NCBI GenBank assembly: GCA_016703005.1
Contig: JADJCX010000033.1
Coordinates: 434,001-498,000 of the forward strand
DNA length: 64,000 bases
Reading direction: 5' to 3'
DNA from: Flavobacteriales bacterium
GTDB lineage: Bacteria > Bacteroidota > Bacteroidia > Flavobacteriales_F > PHOS-HE28
Made by a program: the position numbers and the translations under genes. This document shows, piece after piece, positions 47,301-56,191 of the stretch (the first letter of the stretch is position 1; the number at the start of each line of letters is the position of its first letter). Under the pieces are notes generated by a model. The model ran no database searches. It was not told where the DNA came from and saw nothing but the letters and a program-made list of their open reading frames with translations.

Positions 47301-47580
47301 ACCCGCCGCCAACGATGGCGTCAAGCATGTTCTTTGGGTGGGCGATTCGGGCAATGATGGGCTGATCAAATACACAGGGACGACCAACGATAGGGACCCC
47401 ATACTCACCGCTGTTGGTGGTTTGGTACCGACGGCAGTGCTTACCGGTCAGTATCGCAAGGAGGACGTCAACATGGACGGGGTAGTGAAATACGTTGGTA
47501 CCAACAACGATCGAGATCTGGTACTGACGGTTGTTGGTGGCACGGTGCCGACGGCCGTTCGGGTTGCTCAATTGCCTTAG
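44380..47580 (+). CDS. Secreted right-handed beta-helix protein with DxNxDG-type C-terminal repeats
   Basis: 1066 residues. The ATG at 44380 opens a signal peptide (MKRLITLSLLAAIFSTAQA); an earlier in-frame start at 44251 would overlap the sequence just after tRNA-Arg and lacks a signal. Residues about 20-590 form parallel beta-helix repeats (NNTVTGCTFSD, NNTILRTQGTG, NLISNNTFQDI), as in polysaccharide lyases or other carbohydrate-active proteins. A carbohydrate-binding-like module follows (about 620-770). The tail has two calcium-loop units, GDSGNDGLIKYTG..NDRD and DVNMDGVVKYVG..NDRD. No T9SS-type C-terminal domain is evident. Substrate unknown. Confidence 0.8.
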   Translation: MKRLITLSLLAAIFSTAQATNFHIAHDGNDANVGTSSTAPWKTIARMMQSIFTLQPGDQILFKRGGTYEGNLEIPLSGTTTQHIVVGAYGTGNAPIISGSKAVTAWTVHSGNIWKATVAEDVKQVFVGGVIQKLARWPNTGWLTNDNGTMTSMTDASITQASGYWAGARLVIRSSNWSYDCPTITGHTGSTITFGSVYSNLAQFDWGYYLCNKLSELDMAGEWYYNPDNDQLYLWAPNNANPNGLSVRAQIREKGITIHANIHHVDIQNLAFEHQNYAGVSEDGGYNNTVTGCTFSDLYKAAQAYCHDSQYSNNTILRTQGTGLFVIGNNNLISNNTFQDIALIPWNGESTWGYIGLRANGSNSIVRNNRLTNIGYIGIAYEGQGLIEKNVIMGAMASLNDGGGIAFDNCNGLIIQDNIVDGMVGNIESSAPDFPAYKKICHGIYFGDSDIQNTTVQRNIVGNCAGSGIHVDHTMLSTGNQVKDNVLFNNEIQMSIGDASNYNGAGAVAPFHLSNFNDIYSGNTMYCLKKEQWCVLQLNVYGNNPVDFGTFTNNRYFNPWNEASIWVHNTFAGTHTYYTVEQLQQELGEDAGSTRSAQRLNAYGVTAELSGELVVNGTFNTNVTGWGGWPTNATATRDLTYLDNGAMKAHIPNNSLYNVYTVRNPDQFAIANGQWYRMKFSLQSSGLGFVLAGTKGNSQLTGPNNIHQTRVPFSPERREVELIFQSNLGDNAMVQFVNEYTDPMYWIDNVSVKRVSVSPIDPAVDHKLFYNDQATASTVTLPAGCWSDVNGNLFTGTMTLQPFTGKVLFYYTGSGCAVVPPPAGGTLSTKVFLGGPLDWTANLMSDALRVAGIVPMVEPYTGLGWALANTAATIQSSMLQVTGPQAIVDWVILELRNPDAGYTLSERRAALVRRNGEVIGTDGNAVIAFTVATAGKYLVLRHRNHLGVMAAAPIATNGQLVDFSAVATALYGTQPAANDGVKHVLWVGDSGNDGLIKYTGTTNDRDPILTAVGGLVPTAVLTGQYRKEDVNMDGVVKYVGTNNDRDLVLTVVGGTVPTAVRVAQLP

Positions 47581-47658
47581 GACCTGAACGACCAAGTCCA
47601 TTGGGACTGCATTGATGGTCGTCCGGAACGCACCAGCTTGGTGCTGTTGCGCACTGCG

Positions 47659-48417
47659 TCAGATCCTCTCCAAGGCATCGGCCTTCATCCAGCCAACGTT
47701 GCCGTTGGCCAGGCGCACCTCGCACCAACTGTCCTCGACTTTCTGGATCGTGACTTTGGTGCCTTCGTGCAGGACGAACACCGTCAAGGCACCTTCACGT
47801 GGTTCGCTGCGTACGTCCACTTTGGGTGATAGCAGGATCGCCTCTTCGGTGTTCCGCAACTCAGAAGCCCGGTACGCAGCGAGTGCGATGGTGATCACGG
47901 TACATACACCGAGAGCGGAAGCAAGTCCGAATAGGATGCGGCGGAGCCCAAGGCCGCTCAGCAACGCCCAAACCGACAGGCAGGTGAACGTTGCGAGGCA
48001 GAACCAGAGCGATCGTATGGCCCATGTATCCCCTTCCGCACCCGCGCGAAAGGCCGACCAGCTACCGCCAAGGGCAATGCCCGGGGCAGTATTCACACGA
48101 TCAACCACTTGCGCGCGCGCCAGGTCTAGGTTCGCATTGATGTCGGCATCGCCCGGGGCCAAGCGGTGGGCCCGCTCGAACCACAGCACCGCCTGGGCCT
48201 TGTTGCCAAGCTTGTAATGGCAATTGCCGATGTTGTAGTAAAGGGCAGGGGAGGAGTAACTGGCAGCGATCTCGGTATAGGTGCCCAACGCCGCGCGATG
48301 GTCTCCTGCGGAATAGGAACTGTCCGCTCGCGCTTGCAGGACATCGGTTCCGTGCTGTTCGCCAGCAAATAGCGCCAGCGGGAAGAACGCAACGGCTATG
48401 ACTTTCATTCGCTTCAT
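47659..48417 (-). CDS. batE: BatE-like TPR-SH3 membrane protein
   Basis: 252 residues. An N-terminal signal or membrane segment leads to TPR repeats (about 25-105: ADSSYSAGDHRAALGTY, ALYYNIGNCHYKLGNKAQAVLWFERAHRLAPGD), two membrane helices (about 140-185) and a C-terminal SH3-like domain (VDVRSEPREGALTVFVLHEGT, WCEVRLANGNVGWMK). Last gene of the Bat operon, overlapping batD by four bases. Bat proteins form a membrane-associated complex linked to oxidative or envelope stress in Bacteroides and Leptospira; the exact activity is not known. Confidence 0.8.
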   Translation of the reverse strand: MKRMKVIAVAFFPLALFAGEQHGTDVLQARADSSYSAGDHRAALGTYTEIAASYSSPALYYNIGNCHYKLGNKAQAVLWFERAHRLAPGDADINANLDLARAQVVDRVNTAPGIALGGSWSAFRAGAEGDTWAIRSLWFCLATFTCLSVWALLSGLGLRRILFGLASALGVCTVITIALAAYRASELRNTEEAILLSPKVDVRSEPREGALTVFVLHEGTKVTIQKVEDSWCEVRLANGNVGWMKADALERI

Positions 48418-50156
48418 GAGCGCAGCATATTCTCGGTGCGACCGATCAACGTAGCGGCCCTGTCATAGAGTTCTTGCTGCGGCGTGGCATCCACTGGTGC
48501 GAACCGAGCGAGGTTGCAATCGTCGAGCAGTGCAACGATATCCGAGACCAATGCCGCGCTCTCCACACTGCTCCCCAGCTTCGTTAGCAGCACTGCGGAG
48601 TTCACTTCGGCTACGCCCAAGTTCAGCTTGTCGCTGAGATATCCGTGCAAAGCTTGGCTGAGCGCACCGTAAAAGACAGACTTGTCCCCGCTGCGCAATG
48701 CTCCGTGCGCCTCCTTCAACCGTTGTTTGGCCACCTTGTCGGCGCGTCGGCGGCGGGTGCCTTGCGCATCCCCCAGTTCGCTCTGCTGTTTGCGCTTATA
48801 AAGGAATATCAGGGCAAAGGCCAAGCTTGGGGCGAACATGCCGGCGAAGTAGGGGAGTGATCCGAACAGCATTCCACCTTGCTCACGGAGTTGGAGGTCG
48901 CCGGTGCGTATGTAGCGGATGTCCTCTTCCAACACATGCACGTCGGTTTTGTTCGCCCGTTGCACGCTTGGTACTGTACCTGGACCGCTCGCGCCGGCCG
49001 CAACGGTAACCACCAAGCTGTCGCTTTTCAATGTTCGGTAGGTGCCGGTTGCCTGATCCAAGTAACTCACGCTGATCGGCGGCAGCGGGTATTCGCCTTC
49101 GTGTCGTGGGATCACCACCCACTCGAAGGTGCGCGATCCGGACATGCCTCCAATGCCAACGCCGATCTTGTCCGTCGTTTTCGGTTCGTAGGTCTCGAAG
49201 TCGCCAGGGAAGCTCAGGTCCGGCGCATCGAGGAGTTTCAAATTCGCTTCGCCGCTGATGCGCACCGTGAGCGTTATGGCCTCGTCGACCCTCACGTTAT
49301 CGCGGTCCAACTGGGCGATCATGCTCAATTTGCCAACGACCCCGCTGAAATCCGCTGGCTCACCCGGTGGCAATGGAGTAACCGTCAGCTCCGCAATGTT
49401 GCTACCGAATTCAATGCGCTCACCTCGGTTGAAAAAGCTTCGCCCCACCACAGCGGACAACGTACCCGGCCCGACCTTCAGCTTGCCGCTCTTCTGGGGG
49501 AAAAGCAGTTGTTGCTGCATGACAGCGACCCGATACTGTAGCCCGTTCAAGGTTCGGATCTTGTCTTCCCACTGTGATCCCGAACGGTCGATCCGTTCCA
49601 CCCAGAAGCCATCGGGGTCTGGGAAGTCCTTCTTCTCCAACTGTAGTTCCTGATAGCGTGACCAAAGTGTCCAGGTCGCCGTGACCGGTTCTCCCACATA
49701 CGCCTTGCTTTTGCTCAGCGTGATCGACACGAACAGGTCGCGGTTAGCGCCGGGGGCGGTGTTGCCTGCTTGCGGCGCTCCCGAGGTAACGGTTATGCGG
49801 ATGGGTTTGCTCTTGATCACACCTCCCCCGACTTTCACCGAAGCGGCAGGAATGGTGTACGTGCCTTCCTTGTCCGGTGCGGCCAGCATCCACGTGTATC
49901 CGACGCTCTGGCTCATCCTGCCGTTCACCACGGAGTTGGAAAAAGTCTGCATGGCGCCGCTCTGAGGCGTGAATTCACCGAAAGCCGGAGGTGTAATATG
50001 GCCTTGGGCGTTGGTGAGCGTCACCGTGTAGTTGAAGCGGTCACCGGCGGCCATGGTGTTGCGATCCACGCTGGCTTCGAAGGAGATCTCTTGGGCGATG
50101 GCCGGGCAGGCGAGCATCGCGCAGAAGAGCAGGACGGAATGTGAGCGACTGGTCAT
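48414..50156 (-). CDS. batD: BatD-like protein (oxygen-tolerance family)
   Basis: 580 residues. A signal peptide (ending PAIAQ) leads into several beta-sandwich domains (about 25-430: FEASVDRNTMAAGDRFNYTVTL, LSKSKAYVGEPVTATWTLW, LDRDNVRVDEAITLTVRISG, PPISVSYLDQATGTYRT), one membrane helix (about 435-455, SLPYFAGMFAPSLAFALIFLY) and a cytoplasmic helical tail. This is the standard BatD layout. Two bases separate it from batC and it overlaps batE. Confidence 0.85.
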   Translation of the reverse strand: MTSRSHSVLLFCAMLACPAIAQEISFEASVDRNTMAAGDRFNYTVTLTNAQGHITPPAFGEFTPQSGAMQTFSNSVVNGRMSQSVGYTWMLAAPDKEGTYTIPAASVKVGGGVIKSKPIRITVTSGAPQAGNTAPGANRDLFVSITLSKSKAYVGEPVTATWTLWSRYQELQLEKKDFPDPDGFWVERIDRSGSQWEDKIRTLNGLQYRVAVMQQQLLFPQKSGKLKVGPGTLSAVVGRSFFNRGERIEFGSNIAELTVTPLPPGEPADFSGVVGKLSMIAQLDRDNVRVDEAITLTVRISGEANLKLLDAPDLSFPGDFETYEPKTTDKIGVGIGGMSGSRTFEWVVIPRHEGEYPLPPISVSYLDQATGTYRTLKSDSLVVTVAAGASGPGTVPSVQRANKTDVHVLEEDIRYIRTGDLQLREQGGMLFGSLPYFAGMFAPSLAFALIFLYKRKQQSELGDAQGTRRRRADKVAKQRLKEAHGALRSGDKSVFYGALSQALHGYLSDKLNLGVAEVNSAVLLTKLGSSVESAALVSDIVALLDDCNLARFAPVDATPQQELYDRAATLIGRTENMLRS

Positions 50157-50157
50157 C

Positions 50158-50901
50158 TCACCAATCTTTTTGGATGGGCACCTTCACGGCAACACGCTTT
50201 TTCTGCTGCGCTTTCTGTTGGACCTTCTTCTCTTGCTGGTTCAATGCATCCAGCATGCGCTGTGCATCCTGCTTGCTCATTTCCCCCGGCTTGGGCTGTG
50301 GCTGCCCGGGTTCCTTCTGCTCATCCGGCTTGTCCGGTTTTTGGTCCTGCTCCTTCTTCTCGTCCTCCTTCTTGTTCTCGTCCTTCTTTTCCTCGTCCTT
50401 CTTGTTCTCGTCTTTCTTCTCTTCGTCCTTTTTCTCCTGTTCCTTTTTCTGCTGCTCTTGTTGCTGCCTCAGCATACGCTGCGCGAAAGCCATGTTGTAG
50501 CGCGTGTCTTCGTCGTTCGGGTTCCGCTTCAAGGCCTCCTTGTAGGCTTTGATGGCATCGCCCGGCTTTTGTTGCTGCAAGTGCGCGTTCCCCAAGTTGT
50601 GATAGGCGCGGGCTTGTGCCTCGGCACCTTCGGCCGTGGCAGCTGCGCTTTCATACTTGGCAACAGCATCCGCATACTGTTTCTGCCGGTATTGCGCGTT
50701 GCCCGAATTGTGGAACACACGTGGGTCTTTCGGTGCGATGTTCGCCGCCTCTTCGTACGCCTTGGCAGCGCCCGCGACATCGTCCTTCTTGTATAGCGCG
50801 TTGCCTTTGCGCAACGCATTGTTCGCTGCTGCCGGATCCTGCGCTAGCGCTTCTATCGGAACACCGAACAGTGTACAGAATATGACGGCGTAGTACTTCA
50901 T
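50158..50901 (-). CDS. batC: BatC-like TPR protein with charged Lys/Glu/Asp tail
   Basis: 247 residues from the ATG at 50901, which overlaps the batB stop by four bases and opens a signal peptide (MKYYAVIFCTLFGVPIEALA). TPR repeats cover about 25-145 (NNALRKGNALYKKDDVAGAAKAYEEA, RVFHNSGNAQYRQKQYADAVAKYE, ARAYHNLGNAHLQQQKPGDAI). About 155-205 is a low-complexity stretch built from (K/D/E)EKKDENKK units. The C-terminus has QDAQRMLDALNQQEKKVQQ. The charged linker may be a flexible or periplasm-spanning spacer. Confidence 0.8.
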   Translation of the reverse strand: MKYYAVIFCTLFGVPIEALAQDPAAANNALRKGNALYKKDDVAGAAKAYEEAANIAPKDPRVFHNSGNAQYRQKQYADAVAKYESAAATAEGAEAQARAYHNLGNAHLQQQKPGDAIKAYKEALKRNPNDEDTRYNMAFAQRMLRQQQEQQKKEQEKKDEEKKDENKKDEEKKDENKKEDEKKEQDQKPDKPDEQKEPGQPQPKPGEMSKQDAQRMLDALNQQEKKVQQKAQQKKRVAVKVPIQKDW

Positions 50902-52031
50902 GAGGGAACTCCGGTCATGACCGGGACGGTGAAGGTGCGCTCCGCAGTAACGATCGCCGCAAAGATCAGTAGGCAACCGATGGCAAGGAACCACTGGAAA
51001 TGATCCTCGTGCCCGGTGAATTGCACGGTACCATGATCCGAGGCTTCCATGGTGTGCAGATCATCCACCAACTGCTGAATGCCGCTTTGTTGCTGGGTGG
51101 CCTGAACAAAGGCTCCGTTACCCGCAGCTGCGATCTCCTGCAACATGGCAATGTTCAACTTGCTGGTGATCGTATTGCCGTCCTGGTCCTTGCGGAACCC
51201 ACCGCCTTTCAAAGGAAGAGGTGCTCCCTTCGGGTCGCCCATGCCAACGGTGTTCACCGTAATGCCTGCGGCTGCGGCTTCGCGGGCAGCAGCAATGGCG
51301 TCGTCCTCGTGGTTTTCACCATCCGTAATAATAACGATCGTCTTGCCTCCTTTCGCGTTGGGGTCGAATCCTTGCGGCGCTTGGCGTAGAGCGGCACCAA
51401 TGGCGGTGCCCTGTACCGGGATCATGTCCGGACCGATGTTCCCGAGGAACAACCTCGCAGCACTGCGATCGCTGGTGAGAGGCAGTTGTGTGAAGGCTTG
51501 CCCGGCGAATACCACGATACCGAGACGGTCACCATGCAATTTGCCGATCAATAGTTCGAGTGCTCGCCGGGCCGATTCCATACGGTTCGGCTTCAGGTCC
51601 TCGGCCAACATGCTGTTGCTCACATCAAGCGCAACGATCACATCCACGCCCTTCACTTCAACCACCTCTTGTCGGGTGCCGAGTTGCGGGCCGCAAAGCG
51701 AGAACGCGGCGAACGCGAAGCCCAACCTGAGCAAAAGGAAGCGTGTTGTCGCCCGAACACCGCTGATCCCCGGCGCCAATCGCGCGACAAGTCCTGCTTC
51801 ACCGAACCGACGGATAGCCCTGTTGCGCCAACCCAACGTGAGCAGGAATAGAAGGATGAGCACCAGACCGGCCAACTGCCACCAAAGCATATCGGGTGCT
51901 TCCATGCGGAACTTCGGTACGAACCGGCTGATGAGGAAGAACAAAGGCACCATTGTTCCCCAGAAGAGCAGCTCGAGGATGAGCACGGTGGCCGCAATGC
52001 CCCCCAACTGATACCGCGCCTGCTTCTTCAT
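50898..52031 (-). CDS. batB: BatB VWA-domain membrane protein
   Basis: 377 residues from the ATG at 52031, overlapping the batA stop by four bases. Two N-terminal membrane helices (about 11-75) lead to a von Willebrand A domain with a complete metal site: DVSNS (ALDVSNSMLAED), T in GTAIG and D in ITDGENHED. A C-terminal helix (WFLAIGCLLIFAAIV) returns to the membrane. It pairs with BatA in the Bat complex. A start further upstream (52094) would lie inside batA and is less likely. Confidence 0.85.
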   Translation of the reverse strand: MKKQARYQLGGIAATVLILELLFWGTMVPLFFLISRFVPKFRMEAPDMLWWQLAGLVLILLFLLTLGWRNRAIRRFGEAGLVARLAPGISGVRATTRFLLLRLGFAFAAFSLCGPQLGTRQEVVEVKGVDVIVALDVSNSMLAEDLKPNRMESARRALELLIGKLHGDRLGIVVFAGQAFTQLPLTSDRSAARLFLGNIGPDMIPVQGTAIGAALRQAPQGFDPNAKGGKTIVIITDGENHEDDAIAAAREAAAAGITVNTVGMGDPKGAPLPLKGGGFRKDQDGNTITSKLNIAMLQEIAAAGNGAFVQATQQQSGIQQLVDDLHTMEASDHGTVQFTGHEDHFQWFLAIGCLLIFAAIVTAERTFTVPVMTGVPS

Positions 52032-53108
52032 GGCATGGTGCGTATTACCGTGTATTCCAAGACGAGAGAAAAGAGCAGCAGCATGCAAGCCCACAACAGA
52101 ACGGGTCTGTACTCTTCCTGCCGACGGCTATGCTCAGTTACCTTCTCGCGGGTTTTCTCCATGCGATCGATCTCACTGTACACCTCGCGCAGTTTCCGTT
52201 CATCCGTTGCACGGAAATACTTGCCTCCCGTAGCATCGGCAATGCCTTGCATGGATGCTTCATCGATCTCCACCTGCACATAGTCATATTGATACTGGCC
52301 GTTCGGATAGATGGCTGGGGCTCAGCGCCTTTCCCCGCGTGCCAACACCCACAGTGTAAACGCGCACCCCGAACTGTTGTGCGATCACTGCTGCGTCAAG
52401 CGGTTGAACCGAGCCCGCATTGCTGACCCCATCGGTCAACAGGATCACCACTTTGCTTTTGGCCTTGCTGTCACGCAATCGGTTCACGGCGGTGGCCAGG
52501 CCCATTCCCACGGCGGTGCCACCTTCGATCATCCCTGTCTTGGCCTGGGCGAAAAGGTCCTTCAGTACTTGATGGTCGGTGGTCAGCGGACATTGGGTGA
52601 ACGCTTCGCCCTCGTACACCACGAGGCCGATGCGGTCGTTAGGCCGATCGTCGATGAACTGCATGCCCACCTTCTTGGCCGCCTTCAAACGGTCGGGCTT
52701 CAGGTCCTGCGCGAGCATGCTCGCGCTGAAGTCCATTGCGATCATGATGTCGATACCGTCCCGGGTAATGTCCTGCCAACTGTCTTTGCTCTGTGGTCTG
52801 GCCAACGCAATGATCATGAGCCCCAAGCCCGCAATGCCTGCTGCGACCGGAAGATGCCGAAAGTGGGAGAGGAGGTCGAACGGTCCGTGGGCAAGCGTTT
52901 GCATGGTGCTCAACACCACCCTTGGATTGCGTTTGTGGCGTCGCCAGGCAACCCAGAACGCAGCCAAGGGCAGAGCTGCCAAGAACCACAGGTAACCTGG
53001 ATCCTCCAATTCGAACGTTCGGACGCACCATGCCGCGACCAATGCTATCGCACCGAACGCCAGCGCGAGCCACACCATGAAGCTGACCAGGTCGCGATCA
53101 ATGCGCAT
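52028..53108 (-). pseudogene. batA: BatA VWA-domain membrane protein, one frame break
   Basis: About 360 residues when rejoined. N-terminal helices (MVWLALAFGAIALVAAW, YLWFLAALPLAAFWVAW), then a VWA domain with AMDFSASMLAQD, GTAVG and LLTDGVSNAG. At about 52310 the frame shifts: VGTRGKALSP continues AIYPNGQYQYDYVQVEIDE one frame over, then GIADATGGKYFRATDERKL and a final membrane helix. Closest to the aerotolerance protein BatA. Overlaps the preceding gene by 11 bases. Confidence 0.8.
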
Positions 53109-54063
53109 GTGCCGGTGCGTTGGTATGCGGGGTGGCGCCCGGCTCAGGACTCGTCGTCTCTTGTACGAAGCGTCTGGCGGCCATCATCAATTGCTCGTTC
53201 TCAGCCGGTGCAGGCGTCAGCTTCGCGAACTTCACGAAGTCGGCGAGGCGCAGAATGTTGCCCAACTGCTCGCGATGCTCATGGCGCATGCTGCTCAGCT
53301 TCAGCTCCTGCAGCAGTTCATCCGTCGTCTTTTCCAAAGCGGGTGCCCCGAACCGCTCTTCAATGTAACCGCGTAGCAGGTCCGTCACTTCAGAGTGGTA
53401 CTGCTTATGCAACCCTTGTTGCCACAGTCGCTTGCCTTCGATGTCGTCCAGCCCGCTCAGGACGCGCACATGCAATGGCACCACAGGTTCCGGGATCGCG
53501 ATGGCTGTTTTTGGTTTGCGGCGCAGCAAGAAGACCAAGGCAAGAACGACCCCGGCGATCCCCGCGACCCCGCCCGCTACCCAAGGCCAATTCTCCTTCA
53601 ACCAATCCATCAAACTGAAGGGCACTTCGTAGATGCCTTTTATGTCACGGATGGCTTGAGCCGTGTCGACTTCCACCGTGTTGACCGTAAGCACCAGTGC
53701 ATTGCTCTCCACCGTATCGCCGTTCACGACGAACCGAAGTGGTTCAACCGCCCAGTATCCGCTATCGAAAGACGTTACGGTAAGAGTGCGCGTTTGGATG
53801 AACGAATACGGATCATTCTCCTTGTCTGGCATTATCGTGTCGATCCCGCTGTCGCGCACCACTTCGATGCGCTGCGGCAGTGTGTCGCCGATCACTGGCC
53901 ATACCACATTGCCGCCGCCTTGATCCATGCGATAGGCAACGGTGTATTTTAGCGACACCTGCTCCCCGATGCGGATCGTGGTGGGTTCCAATTCGGCCAC
54001 GGGTTGTTGGGCCCAGAGCCGAAGGGCCGGCACCATGAAGAAGATGAACACGGTTGACCTCAT
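53098..54063 (-). CDS. BatD-like / DUF4381-like membrane protein
   Basis: 321 residues: signal peptide (ending LWAQ), an Ig-like periplasmic domain (about 25-150, ELEPTTIRIGEQVSLKYTV, VVRDSGIDTIM), one membrane helix (about 168-190, PWVAGGVAGIAGVVLALVFLL) and a cytoplasmic helical domain (YHSEVTDLLRGYIEERFGAPALEKTTDELL) resembling the tail found in BatD and DUF4381 proteins of VWA/MoxR operons. It overlaps DUF58 upstream by four bases and batA downstream by 11. A fixed name is not well established. Confidence 0.7.
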   Translation of the reverse strand: MRSTVFIFFMVPALRLWAQQPVAELEPTTIRIGEQVSLKYTVAYRMDQGGGNVVWPVIGDTLPQRIEVVRDSGIDTIMPDKENDPYSFIQTRTLTVTSFDSGYWAVEPLRFVVNGDTVESNALVLTVNTVEVDTAQAIRDIKGIYEVPFSLMDWLKENWPWVAGGVAGIAGVVLALVFLLRRKPKTAIAIPEPVVPLHVRVLSGLDDIEGKRLWQQGLHKQYHSEVTDLLRGYIEERFGAPALEKTTDELLQELKLSSMRHEHREQLGNILRLADFVKFAKLTPAPAENEQLMMAARRFVQETTSPEPGATPHTNAPAHAH

Positions 54064-54947
54064 CGCGCGCTATCGCGTTGTCGGAACAGGTTCATCAAGG
54101 GTTTTACGTAGCCCTCCTTGGTGCTGATCACGGTGTGGTCAACCCCGGCTCTCTTGAGCGCTTCGCGCGTTCGTGCTTGATGCTTCAGCGCCTCGGCGCG
54201 GTATGCCTTTCGGATGCGTGAACTGCCCGTGTTCACCCAACGCACTTCCCCCGATTCGGGATCCGCGAATTGCACAAGGCCCACATTGGGCAGGTCGGCT
54301 TCCCGTGGATCGGTAGTCCGCAACGCAACGAGATCATGCCGACGGTTCGCGATCTTCAAGGCATCCTCATATCCGGTGTCCATCAGATCGCTGATCAAGA
54401 AGGCGATGCTCCTTTTTTTGATCACGTTGTTCAAGTAGCGCAGGGCTTCCGTGATGTTCGTGCCGCGGCCGACGGGCTGGAATTCCAGCAATTCGCGAAT
54501 GATCCGCAGGATATGGCTACGGCCTTTTTTCGGCGGAATGAACAGTTCCACGTGATCGCTGAAGAGGATCAATCCGACTTTGTCGTTGTTCTTGATCGCG
54601 CTGAAGGCGATGGTGGCGCACGTCTCCGTAATGAGCTCGCGTTTCAACATGTGCACCGTGCCGAAGTCGCCGCTGCCGCTAACGTCAGCGACCAACATGG
54701 CGGTCAGTTCGCGTTCTTCTTCGAAGATCTTGATGAAGGGATGCCCGAACCGGGCGGTTACGTTCCAGTCGATCGTGCGCACCTCGTCCCCATGCGTGTA
54801 CTCGCGTACTTCACTGAAGGTCATACCGCGGCCCTTGAAGGCGCTGTGGTACTCGCCACCGAATATCTGTTCGCTTAAGCCGCGCGTTTTCAGCTCGATG
54901 CGATGGACCTTTTTGAGAAGGTCCTTGGTATGTTGAGCGGTGGACAT
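54060..54947 (-). CDS. DUF58 (VWA-like) protein of the MoxR-Bat operon
   Basis: 295 residues from the ATG at 54947 (an in-frame start at 54971 is also possible). Hallmarks are KTRGLSEQIFGGEYHSAFKGRGM near the N-terminus (positions about 15-40), REYTHGDEVRTIDWNVTAR, and a degenerate metal-site sequence in MLVADVSGSGDFG. It lacks a signal peptide and should be cytoplasmic. DUF58 proteins are encoded next to MoxR AAA+ ATPases and are thought to be their substrates or partners. Downstream gene overlaps by four bases. Confidence 0.85.
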   Translation of the reverse strand: MSTAQHTKDLLKKVHRIELKTRGLSEQIFGGEYHSAFKGRGMTFSEVREYTHGDEVRTIDWNVTARFGHPFIKIFEEERELTAMLVADVSGSGDFGTVHMLKRELITETCATIAFSAIKNNDKVGLILFSDHVELFIPPKKGRSHILRIIRELLEFQPVGRGTNITEALRYLNNVIKKRSIAFLISDLMDTGYEDALKIANRRHDLVALRTTDPREADLPNVGLVQFADPESGEVRWVNTGSSRIRKAYRAEALKHQARTREALKRAGVDHTVISTKEGYVKPLMNLFRQRDSAR

Positions 54948-55005
54948 GCGTTCGTTGGCCCGTGTGTTCATTGGCCTCGGTCTTTGGCCGAATGATCACT
55001 GGGTC

Positions 55006-56064
55006 TCAGGGAACCTCAACCGTGTTCAACACCCTGTCGATTATCTCCTTCACCTTAATGTTCTCCGCTTCGGCTTCGTAGGTGAGGCCGATGCGGTGGC
55101 GCAGCACATCGGGGCAAACTGCACGCACGTCCTCGGGTATCACATAGCCGCGACGTTTGGTGAAGGCATAGGCCTTGGCCCCAATGGCCAAGTTGATGCT
55201 GGCGCGTGGACTTCCGCCGAAGCTGATCAGCGATGCCAGGTCGTTCAGTTTGTACTGCTCGGGATTCCGTGTGGCGAAAACGATATCCACGATGTACTGC
55301 TCGATCTTCTCGTCCATGTACACTTCGCGGACCAACTGACGCGCTTGGACGATCTCCTGCGAACTCACCACCATCTGCGGCTCTGGATTAAGGCCCGGTC
55401 GCACGTTCTGGCGGATGATGAGTTTCTCTTCGTCCTTGCGAGGATAGTCCAGCACCACCTTCATCATGAAGCGATCCGTCTGGGCTTCGGGTAGGGGATA
55501 GGTGCCTTCCTGTTCGATCGGGTTCATCGTCGCAAGCACCAAGAACGGCTCGGCCAGTTTGAAGGTTTGCTGGCCGATGGTGACCTGTCTTTCCTGCATT
55601 GCTTCCAACAAAGCACTCTGCACTTTGGCCGGCGCACGGTTGATCTCGTCCGCCAGTATGAAGTTGCTGAAGATCGGCCCCTTCTTCACGGTGAACTCCT
55701 CGTTCCGCTGGCTGTAGATCATCGTGCCGATAACGTCGGCGGGAAGCAGGTCGGGCGTGAATTGGATACGGCTGAACGCCACATCGACCGTTCTGGCCAG
55801 TGCTTTGATCGCCATGGTCTTCGCCAGGCCCGGCACGCCCTCCAACAGGATGTGGCCATCGGCCAACAAGCCGACAAGGAGCTTCTGTACCATGTCCTTC
55901 TGGCCGACGATGGTCTTCTCCATCTCTTTGTCGATGAGATCGACGAAGCCGCTGGCCAGTTGGATCCGTTCGTTCAGTTGCCGAATGCCCTCTGAAGAGT
56001 TCACTGCGGTCGGCGCGGGTATCGAGTCGCTCATGAGCGGGTTGGTCGCGGAGGAGGTTTCCAT
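55006..56064 (-). CDS. MoxR-family AAA+ ATPase
   Basis: 352 residues from the ATG at 56064; ATG at 56034 is an alternative. AAA+ motifs: Walker A GVPGLAKTM, Walker B ILADEINRAP, sensor 1 VLATMNPIEQEGTYPLPEAQ and the MoxR signature VIPEDVRAVCPDVLRHRIGL. MoxR proteins act as chaperone-like remodellers of VWA proteins such as DUF58 and BatA/B. First gene of the eight-gene minus-strand operon ending with batE; 58 bases separate it from DUF58. Confidence 0.9.
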   Translation of the reverse strand: METSSATNPLMSDSIPAPTAVNSSEGIRQLNERIQLASGFVDLIDKEMEKTIVGQKDMVQKLLVGLLADGHILLEGVPGLAKTMAIKALARTVDVAFSRIQFTPDLLPADVIGTMIYSQRNEEFTVKKGPIFSNFILADEINRAPAKVQSALLEAMQERQVTIGQQTFKLAEPFLVLATMNPIEQEGTYPLPEAQTDRFMMKVVLDYPRKDEEKLIIRQNVRPGLNPEPQMVVSSQEIVQARQLVREVYMDEKIEQYIVDIVFATRNPEQYKLNDLASLISFGGSPRASINLAIGAKAYAFTKRRGYVIPEDVRAVCPDVLRHRIGLTYEAEAENIKVKEIIDRVLNTVEVP

Positions 56065-56191
56065 TTCCAGTATTGGAGACTGCGTTTCGGGAGTGCGAAG
56101 ATGACCGCAAATCTTCTGCGTCGCCGCGCTGTGCACCAGTGCTTTCCGGTTAAAACGTGTTAAGTCCGAACATCCCCGCCGATCGCGGGGA

